Assembly: GCF_003369915.1 (NCBI RefSeq)
Contig: NC_046677.1
Coordinates: 26,988,913-27,052,912 of the forward strand
Reading direction: 5' to 3'
Origin: Drosophila miranda
Taxonomy: Eukaryota > Arthropoda > Insecta > Diptera > Drosophilidae
DNA: 64,000 bases
The notes beneath the pieces are model-generated. The model saw only the letters and a program-made list of their open reading frames with translations, was not told the origin of the DNA and made no database searches. Of the stretch, positions 48,180-59,211 are shown piece by piece. Numbering within the stretch: position 1 is the first letter of the stretch; each line of letters starts with the position of its first letter. The position numbers and the translations under genes are program-made.

Positions 48180-51085
48180 CTTGGAGCGAATTTTATTCAG
48201 TTTCTGTGTTTCTTTCCAGCAAAGACGACACAGTAGTGCTGCCAGACAGTTGAAAGCTAAACGATAGGCTGCTTTGATGGCAGGCGATAGGCCACACACG
48301 AATCCCATGGGGAGGAATGCCCAGGCAAATGGGTTTTTGGTTAAATTTGCATAATTGCCCAGTTGTCGAATACAATCTGCGCCAATTATGCGATTTTGAG
48401 GCGATAAACTGACCGATCATTACGGCACCGACAAGATAGTTATTAGTAGAGCGAGCGGCTCAAGATCCCCGCCCACTGGCCAGTGGAAAACAATAGCCAT
48501 GGGAGAGAATATGAAAAAAGCAAAGAGCCAAAAGCACGCCCTAACAAATTGGCCCAGACATCGATGGCCTGCATTGTCTTCGGGACTACGGCGCTGGGGA
48601 GTATTTCATCATCGGGTTGGGTGTTGTTGGGTGGGTTTCCATAATGTTAATGGATCACAAATGGCCACTAAACCAGTGAAGGGCTCTCATTCTGCCAAGG
48701 AAATTGGTCCAGTACGAGTGCTAGTATATCGTATTACTAATTGAGAATGACATTCCAAACAGAGACCCGTTGTGCTGTTGCCCTATGCATAATCATTAAT
48801 AAGATGTGATTAATGCTTCATAAATTTGTTTCTTGCGCCCGTCACTTGTGCCGTGCAGCTGTCTTCTAAATGGTTTGGTTCCACTCTCACATTCGGGCCG
48901 TTCTGACACTTTGACCCTCGTCCGAAAACGTGGCCAAAGTTGATTTGCATTCCTATGACAATTTCAAGTTGAGGCGCTGCCATTTCATGGGGGGATTGCT
49001 ATGGTTCGGATTCGGTTAAGAGCTGAGAGCTAAGAGCCCCCTCCAAACATGGAAATGTAGTCCAACAATTCGTTTCGCTATTTTGCATTTTTATTGTTTG
49101 CCAATGCTGACAGCGTTTGATTATATTTATTCTTGGGCGTTGGCCCCGCAATGCCTTCCTATTTCTGGGGGAGCAGCGCGCTGCAGTGCTGGCCCCACCG
49201 CAAACCGAAAACCGAAAACCGGGCATGAGCTGCAAAAGCTAATTGTTTATTTAGAACACTGCGCAAAAGTTCCATGGGTTTTGGTTGGGGGAGATTACGC
49301 GAATTGATGCTGGCATTGTTGGGCACTGGGGCTGCCATAGTTTTGCTTTCCCTGAAGACTCTTTATAGGCCTAGAGATTGATTGCTAATCTCGGAAAATA
49401 TGTTTTGCTTGAGTCATTGAAAAAGGTAAGGATTGTAGCTAGCGATTTATCGACTTATCGCTGTGCTGTCTTGAAGGTGCGATAGGTGTGCATCTATCGA
49501 TTGTGAAGTCCTTTTTCATTGCTGAGGTTTTTTCTCAGCTGATAGATGTATGATGATGTTACACTGTGCAACAAAATGCAACTTTTGGTATGTACTTTGC
49601 ACCAGACAAAAATAAGCTTGTAAGCCTTCCAATATGCAACACAAAATATTTTTAAAAATTAGAAAAAAACCACCAGTTTGTGGCTGCATATTTATATCAT
49701 TTTCATTAGGTATTTGCAGCACTGATATCCTCAAAAATTGATGATTAAATTGATGATTGTACGACCTTTTGCAGGGCGTTTGATTCCTGTTGATAGATCG
49801 GATTACACCTGAACAAATAGGGATCCAAAGTTACAGTTTTAAACCATTTTTAATATTTGTTCATCTTTTTTTTTTCTGTCGGGAACATTGAATTGCCGGT
49901 CTTAAGATTATTTTTAAAGAGATTTCAACATTTGTATGGTTTTTTTTTTAATGCTGTTTTTTATGTTATGGTCTTACATATTTTTAGAAACTAATTCTTT
50001 AATGGCATTAACTCTTTCCAAAGAATGTAAAAGGTACGTGCTATTGCGTAAATCCAACCCATTTCATAATACCTCAAACATTCATGTATACTTTTCTGTA
50101 AATTGTTATTGTTTAATAAATCTATAGAAAAGGCATACCATCGCAATTGCCCATCACTTAAGATATTTCACAGTTGACTGCCGCTGCTGCTGCTCGATGG
50201 TTATGGATATTGTTATTGTTATTTTATTTAAACATTAATTAAGTCATTGTAAAAGGCAAAGGCAAAGTTCTTAGCCTGCCTTGGGCAATGGCCAATATTC
50301 AATTGTTTTTGCAGTGTAGGCACGCGACTCTAGTGGAAATTCCATGCCCCAACTAACGGCAGCACTCACATTTGAGTTGCAAGCAACACGGACGGACGGA
50401 CAGACAGACAGACAGAAACAGAAACAAAAACAACAAAATAAATATATAATTGCAACAAAGAATTCTGAGCCGCGATTCGACTTTGGGGCCTGCTGCTGCC
50501 ATTGCAAATTGAATGCTTTGGGCCACATGCTTATGACTTTTTAAATGTGTTTGTGCTTTATCAGTATAATTTGGTGTTTGTGGCAATTTTCATGTTGCTG
50601 ATTGAGCTCCCCGATTGGCTGGAGCCCGCGTACTAGCTGTGTGTGTGTATGTGGATCTGTGCTCGTATTACCCTCGGCTCTAAATTCTTGTTTATAGTAA
50701 TTTGCGCAACCATTGACAGCACCGTAGCGCTCCATGCCCCATGCCCCCCACGCCCCCCCCACGCCCCACCATGAACCTGGAGAGAGGAGGGAGCATTGGT
50801 GCTATCGCCACCCAAGGCAGATCTCAGTCGGACGATTGACGCAGCTGGGCAGTGAAAGGTCCCGGCGTCAGAGCACCCGGAGCACCACAGATCCCAAGTG
50901 TACTCCAGTTCTCGTCGTCGTCGTCGGCACGAGCCCCAGTCTTGGGCGTCGGCGTCAGAGTCTCTCGTTTTTTGTTTTGTTTGCGTTTTTTTGATATACA
51001 TTTTCTTGGCTGTGACTGTGACTGCGCGGCGGCGGCGGTTGCGGCTGCGGCACAGGTTTCCATGTGGAAAAGCCAGGCAGGTCTT
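48180..51085. other. Intergenic between ATPsynGL and cuticle gene 2
   Basis: No gene is supported. A GGAC/AGAC tetranucleotide run lies at 50389-50416 and C-rich tracts near 50747-50765. The right end is the GC-rich promoter of the next gene. Confidence 0.4.
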
Positions 51086-51089
51086 TTGG

Positions 51090-51126
51090 TATAAAAGTTG
51101 CCACAATTTGGTAGTCGAAATCAGAA
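51090..51126 (+). promoter_or_regulatory. Core promoter of cuticle gene 2
   Basis: TATAAAAG at 51090-51097 followed by an ATCAGA initiator with A+1 at 51123 (33 nt). Confidence 0.75.
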
Positions 51127-51211
51127 TCAACTCGTTCGCTGAGTATTCAACACAAGTTTTCCTTCTTCTCCTCCAACAACCACTTCTTCAACACCCCCCC
51201 CCAAAAGCAAC

Positions 51212-51738
51212 ATGAAGGTAAGCCACCCACCAGCCAGGAGCCCCGCCTAGGATCCACCGTCTGACTCTCCGACTCCTGATTCTCCCTCCTCCTGCAGTTC
51301 GCCGCCGCCGTAGTCATGCTTGTGTGCGCCCTGATCGGAGCCGAGGCCTCGTGGAACGCACTCCAGATCGCCCCTGGCGTCTCCTATGTCAACTCGGTGG
51401 CCCATGGAGCCGGTGCGTGGGGCGGCCCATGGAACGGTGCCTGGAACGGCGGCTGGAACGGCGCCTGGAACGGTGGCTGGAACGGCGCCTGGGGTGCACC
51501 CGCCGCCGTGGCTGTCCATGCTGGTGCCGGTGCTCCCTGGGGTCTGACCGGTCCCGGCTGGCATGGCGCCTCTGTGCCCGGCATTGCCCTGGCCCAGGGA
51601 CCCGGTCTTGCCGCTGGACACGGACATGAGGGTGTCTACGTGGCCAAGACCCGTGGCGCCATCCACACCGCCCCCCTGGCCGGACACATCAACTCGGCCA
51701 CCTCTGTGAACGTGGCCCCCGCCCCGGGGACCCTGTAA
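51212..51738 (+). CDS. Small secreted Trp/Gly/Asn-rich cuticle-type protein (cluster gene 2)
   Basis: Two exons, 51212-51217 (Met-Lys) and 51298-51738, give 148 aa. The signal peptide is MKFAAAVVMLVCALIGAEA. The mature chain begins SWNALQIAPGVSYVNS and then carries a tandem W-N-G-A-W-N-G-G repeat at roughly residues 45-68, encoded by 51426-51493. A His/Ala/Gly-rich part follows, then the shared C-terminal module HEGVYVAKTRGAIHTAPLAGH and an APGTL end. The repeat is absent from the two paralogues and gives this protein a very different composition. Trp-rich repeats could support stacking or cross-linking in cuticle, which is speculation. By order it likely matches CG7214. Confidence 0.87.
51426..51493 (+). 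repeat. 12-bp in-frame tandem repeat coding W-N-G-x
   Basis: Tandem TGGAACGGY-GCC/GGC units of 12 bp alternate Ala and Gly at the fourth codon, so the higher-order period is 24 bp. Five to six units are present. Confidence 0.9.
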
Positions 51739-52316
51739 GTCAATCGCCATCCACCACCGACCACCACCACCACGACCGACCGATGATGTCTCACCAACCG
51801 ATGCCAAACGGATGTGGCGGACGGGGCGGATGGGCCAGGAGCCAGGAGCCACCTTCGATCTCCTCCATCTGCTTCAGCGACCGACCTTCCACGACTCTAA
51901 CCGGATACTTCCCCCCAACTCTCTCTACACACCTATTGTTAAGCACACACCGCTCTTAGTCCCCCCCCCTCGCCCCCGATACGAACACGATCCTGATCTT
52001 GAGGCGATCCCTCAGCAATTTAAGTCCAACAACAATTACAACAACTACAAGAAACCAACAAACGACAACATGTTAATTTTATTATTTGAGAACTATATCT
52101 TTCAAATGCCTTCCCATCTTCCACTCTCCATTCTCCTCCACCATCACCACTTTTCTCTGTACTTTCTATATGCTTTCCTATATCTGTCACTATCTGTCTC
52201 TCTCTATACATATCTGGCGTGTCTTTACGAAGAGATATGCTTTGACCAAACTGTAAATATCCATTCCCTGTACTCTAGTAATCTGCAACAATGTAAAGAT
52301 TGACGAAAGCGTTATA

Positions 52317-52322
52317 AATAAA
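52317..52322 (+). terminator. Poly(A) signal of cuticle gene 2
   Basis: AATAAA, 579 nt past the stop; a rather long 3' UTR for this family. Confidence 0.5.
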
Positions 52323-54238
52323 CTCAAACAGCGTTTTTTATACGAAAATTTCTATGGAAGATCATATAGGGGCTTTGGGGGTAACAGTTATTAGTAATCC
52401 TTGAGTTTTTTCCAAGGTTTCCATGGAGATGTCAACCCTGTGGCCCGTGGAGTCGGTTCGTGGCTCTAGAGTTTCTCTACTTCTCTGCTATACTTCTAGA
52501 GTTTCTTCCTTAAAGATTCAGGGCATTGGTCTCTCATGCATTGAAACCTTCTAGTAACTTCCCTTACGACCTTGAAGCACCTCTACTAATGTGCACCCCC
52601 GATTATATCTAAACACTAATATAATCTAATTATTGCCTTGACTGGGGGGTGTGGCTTTGTTTCATTGGGGTTTAGTTTTTGCACCTGCTGGACCTTGAAT
52701 GGATCGCTGAAGAATGTCTAGATCAAATGTGTCTTTGTCTTTTAAGTGTACTATTATTACGGCAATCCCAATTTGTTTGAACACACACAGAACAGCAGCC
52801 GCTGAACGGTAGTCAAGTTGGAGGCCAATGGTCATTAGATCGAGTTAATTGTCCAGCTACGATACATCTACATCTGCAGTGTATTGGGAGCACAGGGCGT
52901 ATGCTTAATTATGCAAACGCTTAAACGATAATTACAGATCCAAGACTTAGTTTCAGTCAGCACCTGGTCTTTGAGTGCAGCTAAATAATTGACTTATGAG
53001 GCAAATTATAGCAATGGCTAATTACAGAGTATCATCGAGAGATCTCAACTTGAACTCTTTCGGATCTCTGCCCCCACATCCATAAAAATGTAAACCAGTT
53101 CTAAAGCTTTCCAAACACCTCCGCCACTGCCCAATCGAAGGCTCTTTTTGGCATGATTCAATTGTGTTTTGCAGGGGGCCACCTAATGGGGCCTGGGACA
53201 TGTGGGAAGTCTGCAGACACCCACCCACGCTGTTCCTGCCACGCCACTCCATTAAAACCCAGGGAATGTTGTGGTTACATCCATTAGGTAATCCGAAAGG
53301 GACTTCTTTGGGTAATTCCATTCCCCTTTCTCATGGTTTTCCCAGACAAACCCCACGCGCAACTAACGACAGATCTCGGTTATGGCCCTTAAGAAACATA
53401 AATCAGTTATTAGCTGGCCGCATTCAGGATATGGATCAGACCATAATTAGATTTGCTTATAAATCATACTGAAATGCTAATCGAACACAAACAACAATTA
53501 AGTAATTAAACCGACGCGTCGGTGTGATGGAGTGAAAAGCAACTTACCGGAACTGCAGCTTAAAAGTGGGTTGGGCGCACTCAAAGCCACTCAGAGAGAT
53601 AGAAACACTCACTCGGAATGCATTTCTGGGGCGGTGCAAGTCGTCAGAGGTGTGCAGATCCGTGTCCGTTCCGATGGGAGCTGGTTCCAGGCTAAAAAAA
53701 CTCAGAGGGAACCACGAGTTGGTTCAAGATTCGAGTTCTTGCAGGAATTATATCGGAACCAGTCGGAACGTTTTCTGCAAAAGCACACGTCCCTCGACAT
53801 CAAGATACATCCCTGTATCTCTAGGAAAAAAGACACTAATCCCAGATGTGACGGCAGGAAGGATAGGGCTATATTTGGGAGAGTGCGGCCCGTGGAGAGA
53901 GTAGCTTTAAATCAGGTTCCCAGAACCATATTTCACTGCAATCTAAACAGGAATGAAACTATTTTTATAACTATCCGTAGAACTAGTTCTCGGAAACGAT
54001 CAGCTCTGAGGCAGTGAGGCAGGGCGAGCAAACAATGTCTCAGTCAAGGCGGTGATCTGTGAGATCGCTCAGACGATAGATCGGTAGATCGGTGTAAGTC
54101 ATGTCATATGCTCTGGCAGCGTATGCAAGCGGACCACTGTCCCGTGTCTGAACAATGTGTGAACTCTCACTTTCATGAACCTTTGTCGTTGTCGCCGGTG
54201 CGCGCGCTGGTGGTCAGCCATGTGGGGCCTGCAGTGGG
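52323..54238. other. Intergenic between cuticle genes 2 and 3
   Basis: About 1.9 kb. One plus-strand frame at 53535-54017 stays open without an ATG at its start and has no gene-like composition. Probably regulatory DNA. Confidence 0.4.
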
Positions 54239-54276
54239 TATAAAACTGGCCGGCAGAACCGTCCAGAGATCAGTTC
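54239..54276 (+). promoter_or_regulatory. Core promoter of Acp1-like gene
   Basis: TATAAAA at 54239-54245 and TCAGTT at 54270-54275, A+1 at 54272 (33 nt). The same design as at cuticle genes 1 and 2. Confidence 0.85.
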
Positions 54277-54324
54277 AGAACAAGAGTTCAACGAGAGCGC
54301 TACCAAACCCAAACCAACAGCAAA

Positions 54325-54797
54325 ATGAAAGTGAGTTGAGATCGGGACTGCCACACGGCGAATCCTTTGCTAATCCGGCTGTCCTTTTCCAGTTCGCCAT
54401 CGCCGTAGTCTTCACTCTGGCCTTTGCCATGGGCGTCCAGTCGTCGGTGATTCCCCTGCTCTCGCAGGTGGCCGGACACGGACTCTCCTACACCGCCGTC
54501 TCGGGACCCGCTGTGATCGCCTCTCCCTGGGCCCATGCTGCCGCTCCCTGGGCCCATGCCGCCGCCCCCTGGGGTCATCCCGCCGCCGCCTGGCCCGCAG
54601 CCGTGACCGTTGGCGCCTGGCCCCCAGCAGCCCCCGCTGTCGTTGCCGCCCACTCCCCCGCTGTTGTGGTCGGCCCCGTGGCCCATGAGGGTGTCTACAC
54701 GGCCCAGACCCGTGGTGCCATCCACACCGCTCCCCTGGCCGGACACATCCAGTCGGTGGCCTCCATCAACGCTGCCCCCGCTCCCGGAACCCTGTAA
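54325..54797 (+). CDS. Acp1: Adult cuticle protein 1 (Acp1-like)
   Basis: Two exons, 54325-54330 (Met-Lys) and 54393-54797, give 136 aa. The signal peptide is MKFAIAVVFTLAFAMGVQS. The mature part starts SVIPLLSQVAGHGLSYTAVS, which matches my memory of D. melanogaster Acp1 (CG7216), a secreted structural protein of adult cuticle. The middle has three imperfect A-A-A-P-W-A/G-H units, then APAVVAAHSPAVVVGPVAHE. The shared C-terminal module EGVYTAQTRGAIHTAPLAGH and APGTL end closes the protein. It lies third in the tandem array, and its N- and C-terminal parts resemble gene 1 most closely. No Rebers-Riddiford chitin-binding domain is present. Confidence 0.9.
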
Positions 54798-55173
54798 GTG
54801 AGAGGATCTTCTGATGGACTACAATCCACCAACTCCGATCGGACCGCCCCGCCATGCCAAGGAACTGCCATTGATGGATCCTCCCTCCACGGGGGGGATC
54901 CTCAACTGAACCACAATACTGTTGTACATAAATGTATATAGATCTATATAGACAGGGTACTCGCACCTAGCACTTGAACTTCAACCACCCCTACCATAAC
55001 TAGCCATCAAAATTCCCTTTCGACCCAAGCACCGGCCAACACTGGCTGTGTCCCTTGCGCTCTTTATTTATTTCGAATACATTTTCCAAGCATTCCTGTG
55101 AAAACTAGGCAGAAGGACTTTCCTTTGAAGGAATGCCACGATCATTCCCTGGGGAAATGTTTGAAATTTTGCA

Positions 55174-55179
55174 AATAAA
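55174..55179 (+). terminator. Poly(A) signal of Acp1-like gene
   Basis: AATAAA, 377 nt past the stop. Confidence 0.55.
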
Positions 55180-55994
55180 GAAAATGTAACCAACTCGAAA
55201 TGTGATTTATTTGGGAGGGAGACCTTAAAGATTGGAGAACAGTATGAAAAGGATCTGCGATCGGTTGATTGAAGATTCTTCAAAGTATTCTAAAGATCCC
55301 ACTACTATATTTAATAGTTAAGACCCCTCTGAAGCGATTCGTTTTGAAATTTCGCTAACAAAATCCGAATTCCAAGTAAAAATCATAAATCTCCGTCTGT
55401 AGCATTGGTTTTGTCACGTAACAAGCCATAAAAGCGACAAATATTGGACTTTAGATTTGTCTCAAGCTCGTAATGGATCAATTAAGCGCATAATAGACGC
55501 CTCTTAAACGGGTTTAAATTATACAGCTAGTCCATGATCGACTGGAAAATACCTTGCATTCTCAGGCATTCTCCGGCGTGGAGTCAATTAGTAAACACAG
55601 TCCGTTGGCCGATGACTACAATGATTTTCACAGTGTTACGCCTCCGAATGCATTTGATTGATTCATTGACTCAAATGGGAACATGAGCCTCCACTGAGTG
55701 TCCATCCCCCTTTCTCCACCACTCCTCTGACTATACCCAATGCTACAGTTTGCTGAACAGAGCGACGCAATTGAACGAAAAGGCTGAAATGTCAAGTTCA
55801 TGCGCATGCGCAGCGTTCAACGCTCAATGGCGCAATGCATCCACAAATCAAATCAGAGCATTCGCGCCCCTGCCCCGGCCCCATTGCTGACCGCAACAGA
55901 ATCCAACTGTTGCTCTGGCAACCCAATGCGTGACTGCCTGACTGCCCCCTCTGCGACTCCCTCGCTTGGTTTTCTATTCCCACTCTGCGTTTCA

Positions 55995-56335
55995 CGCGCT
56001 TGTTTTTGGTACCCTTTAAAGAGGGTATTATGGTTTTCAACAGAGGATTGTAACACGGAGTAAAAGCATATGAAAAATTAATAATACCTTCGTACAGTAT
56101 CGTACGCAGATTCCTAGACACAACAGGCGACAACGAAGATACGATCCCTAGAACATCGAGGAGCAACGAGGATCCCATCGCTAGGAAGACGACGAGCAAC
56201 GAAGAGAGCAGCACAGAAAGAAAACGACGACTGTGAACGAAGAGTGTGTTCACAGAAAGATGAGATTATCCCAAATTTATTAAACATGAACTAAAAATTA
56301 ACTATTAAACCTAAAATAAATAAAGAATCCCACTT
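55995..56335. repeat. Probable mobile-element fragment
   Basis: Starts with GGTACCCTTTAAAGAGGGTA, an imperfect palindrome of the type found in dispersed obscura-group elements, and continues with an unusual stretch rich in GAAGA/CGACGA (ACAACGAAGATACG, GAGCAACGAGGATCCC). It ends with AATAAATAAAG. No coding capacity or terminal duplications were found. Confidence 0.4.
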
Positions 56336-56760
56336 ATATGTACTTTAGATAGGATCACTTGTTTATATCACTATCCCCAAGGGTATTACTAGATTCGGCT
56401 CCCGAAATCCGCATTTCTATCTTGTTTTTCATGTTTCGCTTTGCTGCCGCATTTGGCTGTTGAATGAAATGCGTCAGTGTACCCTGTGCCTCGCCCCCCG
56501 CCCCCCGCTCTCCAGCAACCACACCCCCTTTTGGAACAGAGCATTTGGCGATTGAACGGACTCACTTGACTGCCGTGATTTATTGCCTGCCCGCGGCCAA
56601 GAGTCAATCGTCGTCAATCGTGTCGACAGTCTCCCCTTACTGGGAGCACGGCTCGGACTCGTACTCGTATTCGTAAATGGTAAGAAATTTCCTACTGGGC
56701 TTCCTTTTGGCCAGGCCCGGTAATTGTTACAGCAAAGAGAAAAGAGCACACAAAAGTTGT

Positions 56761-56779
56761 GGGGGGGGGGGGGGGGGGG
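56761..56779 (+). repeat. Homopolymer of 19 G
   Basis: A pure G run, unusual in Drosophila; the assembled length is doubtful. Confidence 0.9.
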
Positions 56780-59211
56780 TCACAGCGAACTGTCGGTGCT
56801 CTTACTACCCAAACACGTGACACTCTTTGCTTGACCCTTTATGCACCTTGCCCTTTTGCAGGATTTTGGGTTATGAGCGAACACGGTATGCTCTTGGGAG
56901 CACTTGTATGTCTCTTCGGCTTTGACTGGAGAGCATTTAAACGTCATGACGACTCGTTGCTGCTCTCACTGCCTTTTGTTTGCCACTCTTTAGCACCTTT
57001 ATTGCCTAGAGTATTGTAGGGTACACTTCCTTCTCTAGTAATTTCCTTTGCCTGCCCATGTGTGCTACAATTGTAGAGCATTCGGTGGTCGCTCACATTT
57101 CCAGAGCATCAAAACCGTGTAATAGACAGGCACGCTCTCTCTCTCTCTATCACTCTCTTTTTGCATTTCTCCCAACAACAACCAAATTGGCAAAAGAGTA
57201 AAAATAGCAAAAACAGCAGACGGCAGACGGCAGCGATAAGAGACAGCAGCAGCAGCATTCGGCGACTATCTGGCTGCATCCGAGGCAGAGCTGCCTCAGT
57301 CGTTCAGTTGGAAGCAACGTGCCGTCGGATTGGGAATCGGACAATCGCAGAATCGGAGAATCGCGCAGAACAGAAATCAAAGTGCATGGGAAATACGTGC
57401 GTGATTGCAAAAACTGTCGCCGGCTGCAACTGTGAAGTGCAAAGAGAGGCAGCGAGTGAAGAGTGTATGCAAATGTGAGTGCCAGGTGCGTGATTAGATT
57501 GGAGGCGGACGATAAGCCCGCTAAGGCGGCGCCTGTGCCGCTGTCTTTGTTTGAATTGTCTTGTGCGAAGGCGAAGAAGAAGAAGGAGCAGGATGGATGT
57601 GGAGGGAGCTGGGAGAGGGAGAGGTGGAGGTGGAGCAGACTTGGCTACCACTTGAGACGCCAACTTTTTGCGTCTTTTTGCTTGGCCATATGTATCGTGT
57701 ACACAAATATGTACATACATATGTATAACGATGTGCGATTGTTCGGTTATGGTTAGACTTTCTTGAACATTTCTTTTTGCAAATTTATTGCGCTTTATAA
57801 ACATTTCGTTTCGAGTAATTGGACACGTTTGCCGCACTCTCTGGTGGCAGCGGCCACCACCCGCAGAAATAAACAAACAAACTTCAAGTCCACTGCGAAT
57901 TACACAATGCGGGAGAGGCACAAACAAAAAACAGCTGATTATCACCGCCCTCCCTCCCCGTGTGCCCTCACGCAATGTTTCACACCCCTGGTTCTACACT
58001 TGTTGAAGCGTTTGGGCAAAGAGAGCGGCCTCTCTCGGGCATTCGTTTCGGACGAGCAATGTCAAGCAAGGTGTGTTTGGCAAGAGGTAAGGCAGTCGAA
58101 CCTCGCAGCTACTGCCGGCAGTGGGACTCTGGTAATGCCTTACCTCACTCACACCTTGGCACACACCTTGGCAGAGACCACCGGCATTGAGAGAGAGCGA
58201 TGGAGAGAGAGCGTAAGAGAGGGCAAGTGCAGCATCAGCTGGTGCTGTGTGTGTGTCCGTCCATTGCCCTCGTTCGCCATCCCATTGCGACGTCTATTTA
58301 CTTCCATTCCGTTCCGATTGTGATTCGATTTGATTTAAATAAAACATCGCGCTCCCTGTCTTTGTTTGCGGATTAATTCCGATTTGTTTTGCTTCCCATG
58401 TCGCGACTTGTTGGTTGGAATCCTCCTTTGTTTGCTCTTATCGATGCCCACGAGTGCGGGGTATTTTTACTGCATGTATGAGCTATTTGCGTCCGTCCGA
58501 CCGCCAACGAACTACGGCTAACGGCAGGGCAATGTCATGGCACAGTGGAACACGCTCCCATATATCCCCTCTAGTCTGGCCACTTTTCCCAGCCCTCGTC
58601 CCACTGTACTCGCACACGCATGCACAAAAAAAAAAATAGTATTTATTATTTAATTAAATTCGTGATTTGCTGCGCTCTTTGTTGCTATTGTTGCTATTGC
58701 CGCTTTTATTATTTTGCTTCATTTAGTGGCGGAGAGTGAGAGCGGGGAGTGCCCCATCAAATCGCATCATTTGTCGCTGAGCATCTGATGCGACCGCTTG
58801 GTTCCGACTGCGCTTGGAGTTCGTATAATACAAAGTCTCGGTGCCGGATCGGTCTGTCGGTCTCTGGGGTGAAGTGTCGCGTCGTGACGAGTCTCGATTT
58901 CAATTAAAGACTGCTGCTGGCAGCTATAACATCTTATTAAATCTCGACTACTGGCCCATTCAGAAGATTATCCACAGACAAGACAGCGAAAAAAAAGACT
59001 GCTACCTCGGACTGACCCAGAAACTCCGGGGAAACTGGGTCAAAGTGCGAAATTCTCGTGCAGTGCGGTACGAAACGGAATGAACTTGGAACGAGGAGAG
59101 CAAATAGTGACAAAAAAAAAGCTGCGCCATCGTAAGTGAGATTCTCAGGGGAATCTCAGGTGTTGCGGAGACACTTCCGTGGGTGGAATACATGACGTTG
59201 GTCCGCCCATC

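Larger units (their letters stand above)
55180..59211. other. Intergenic and 5' region of the SLC6 gene
   Basis: Holds the repeat fragment above, a G19 run at 56761-56779, a (CT)n run near 57137-57148 and, from about 57.2 kb on, GC-richer DNA that probably contains the SLC6 promoter and 5' UTR exons. A CGTTCAGTTGG sequence at about 57301-57311 could be an initiator. I could not resolve the untranslated exons. Confidence 0.4.

Noticed and set aside
51247..51852. 200-codon Gly-rich minus-strand frame opposite cuticle gene 2
   Set aside because: It is a shadow of the GC-rich repeat-coding exon; a similar frame lies opposite Acp1 at 54300-54746.
53532..54017. Plus-strand open frame of about 160 codons upstream of Acp1
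   Set aside because: It has no ATG at its start, no signal peptide, promoter or splice context, and its composition looks random; it overlaps likely cuticle regulatory DNA.
57304..57975. 223-codon minus-strand frame upstream of the SLC6 gene
   Set aside because: Low-complexity Leu/Pro/Arg-rich text without splice or promoter support, in probable 5' UTR DNA of the plus-strand gene.
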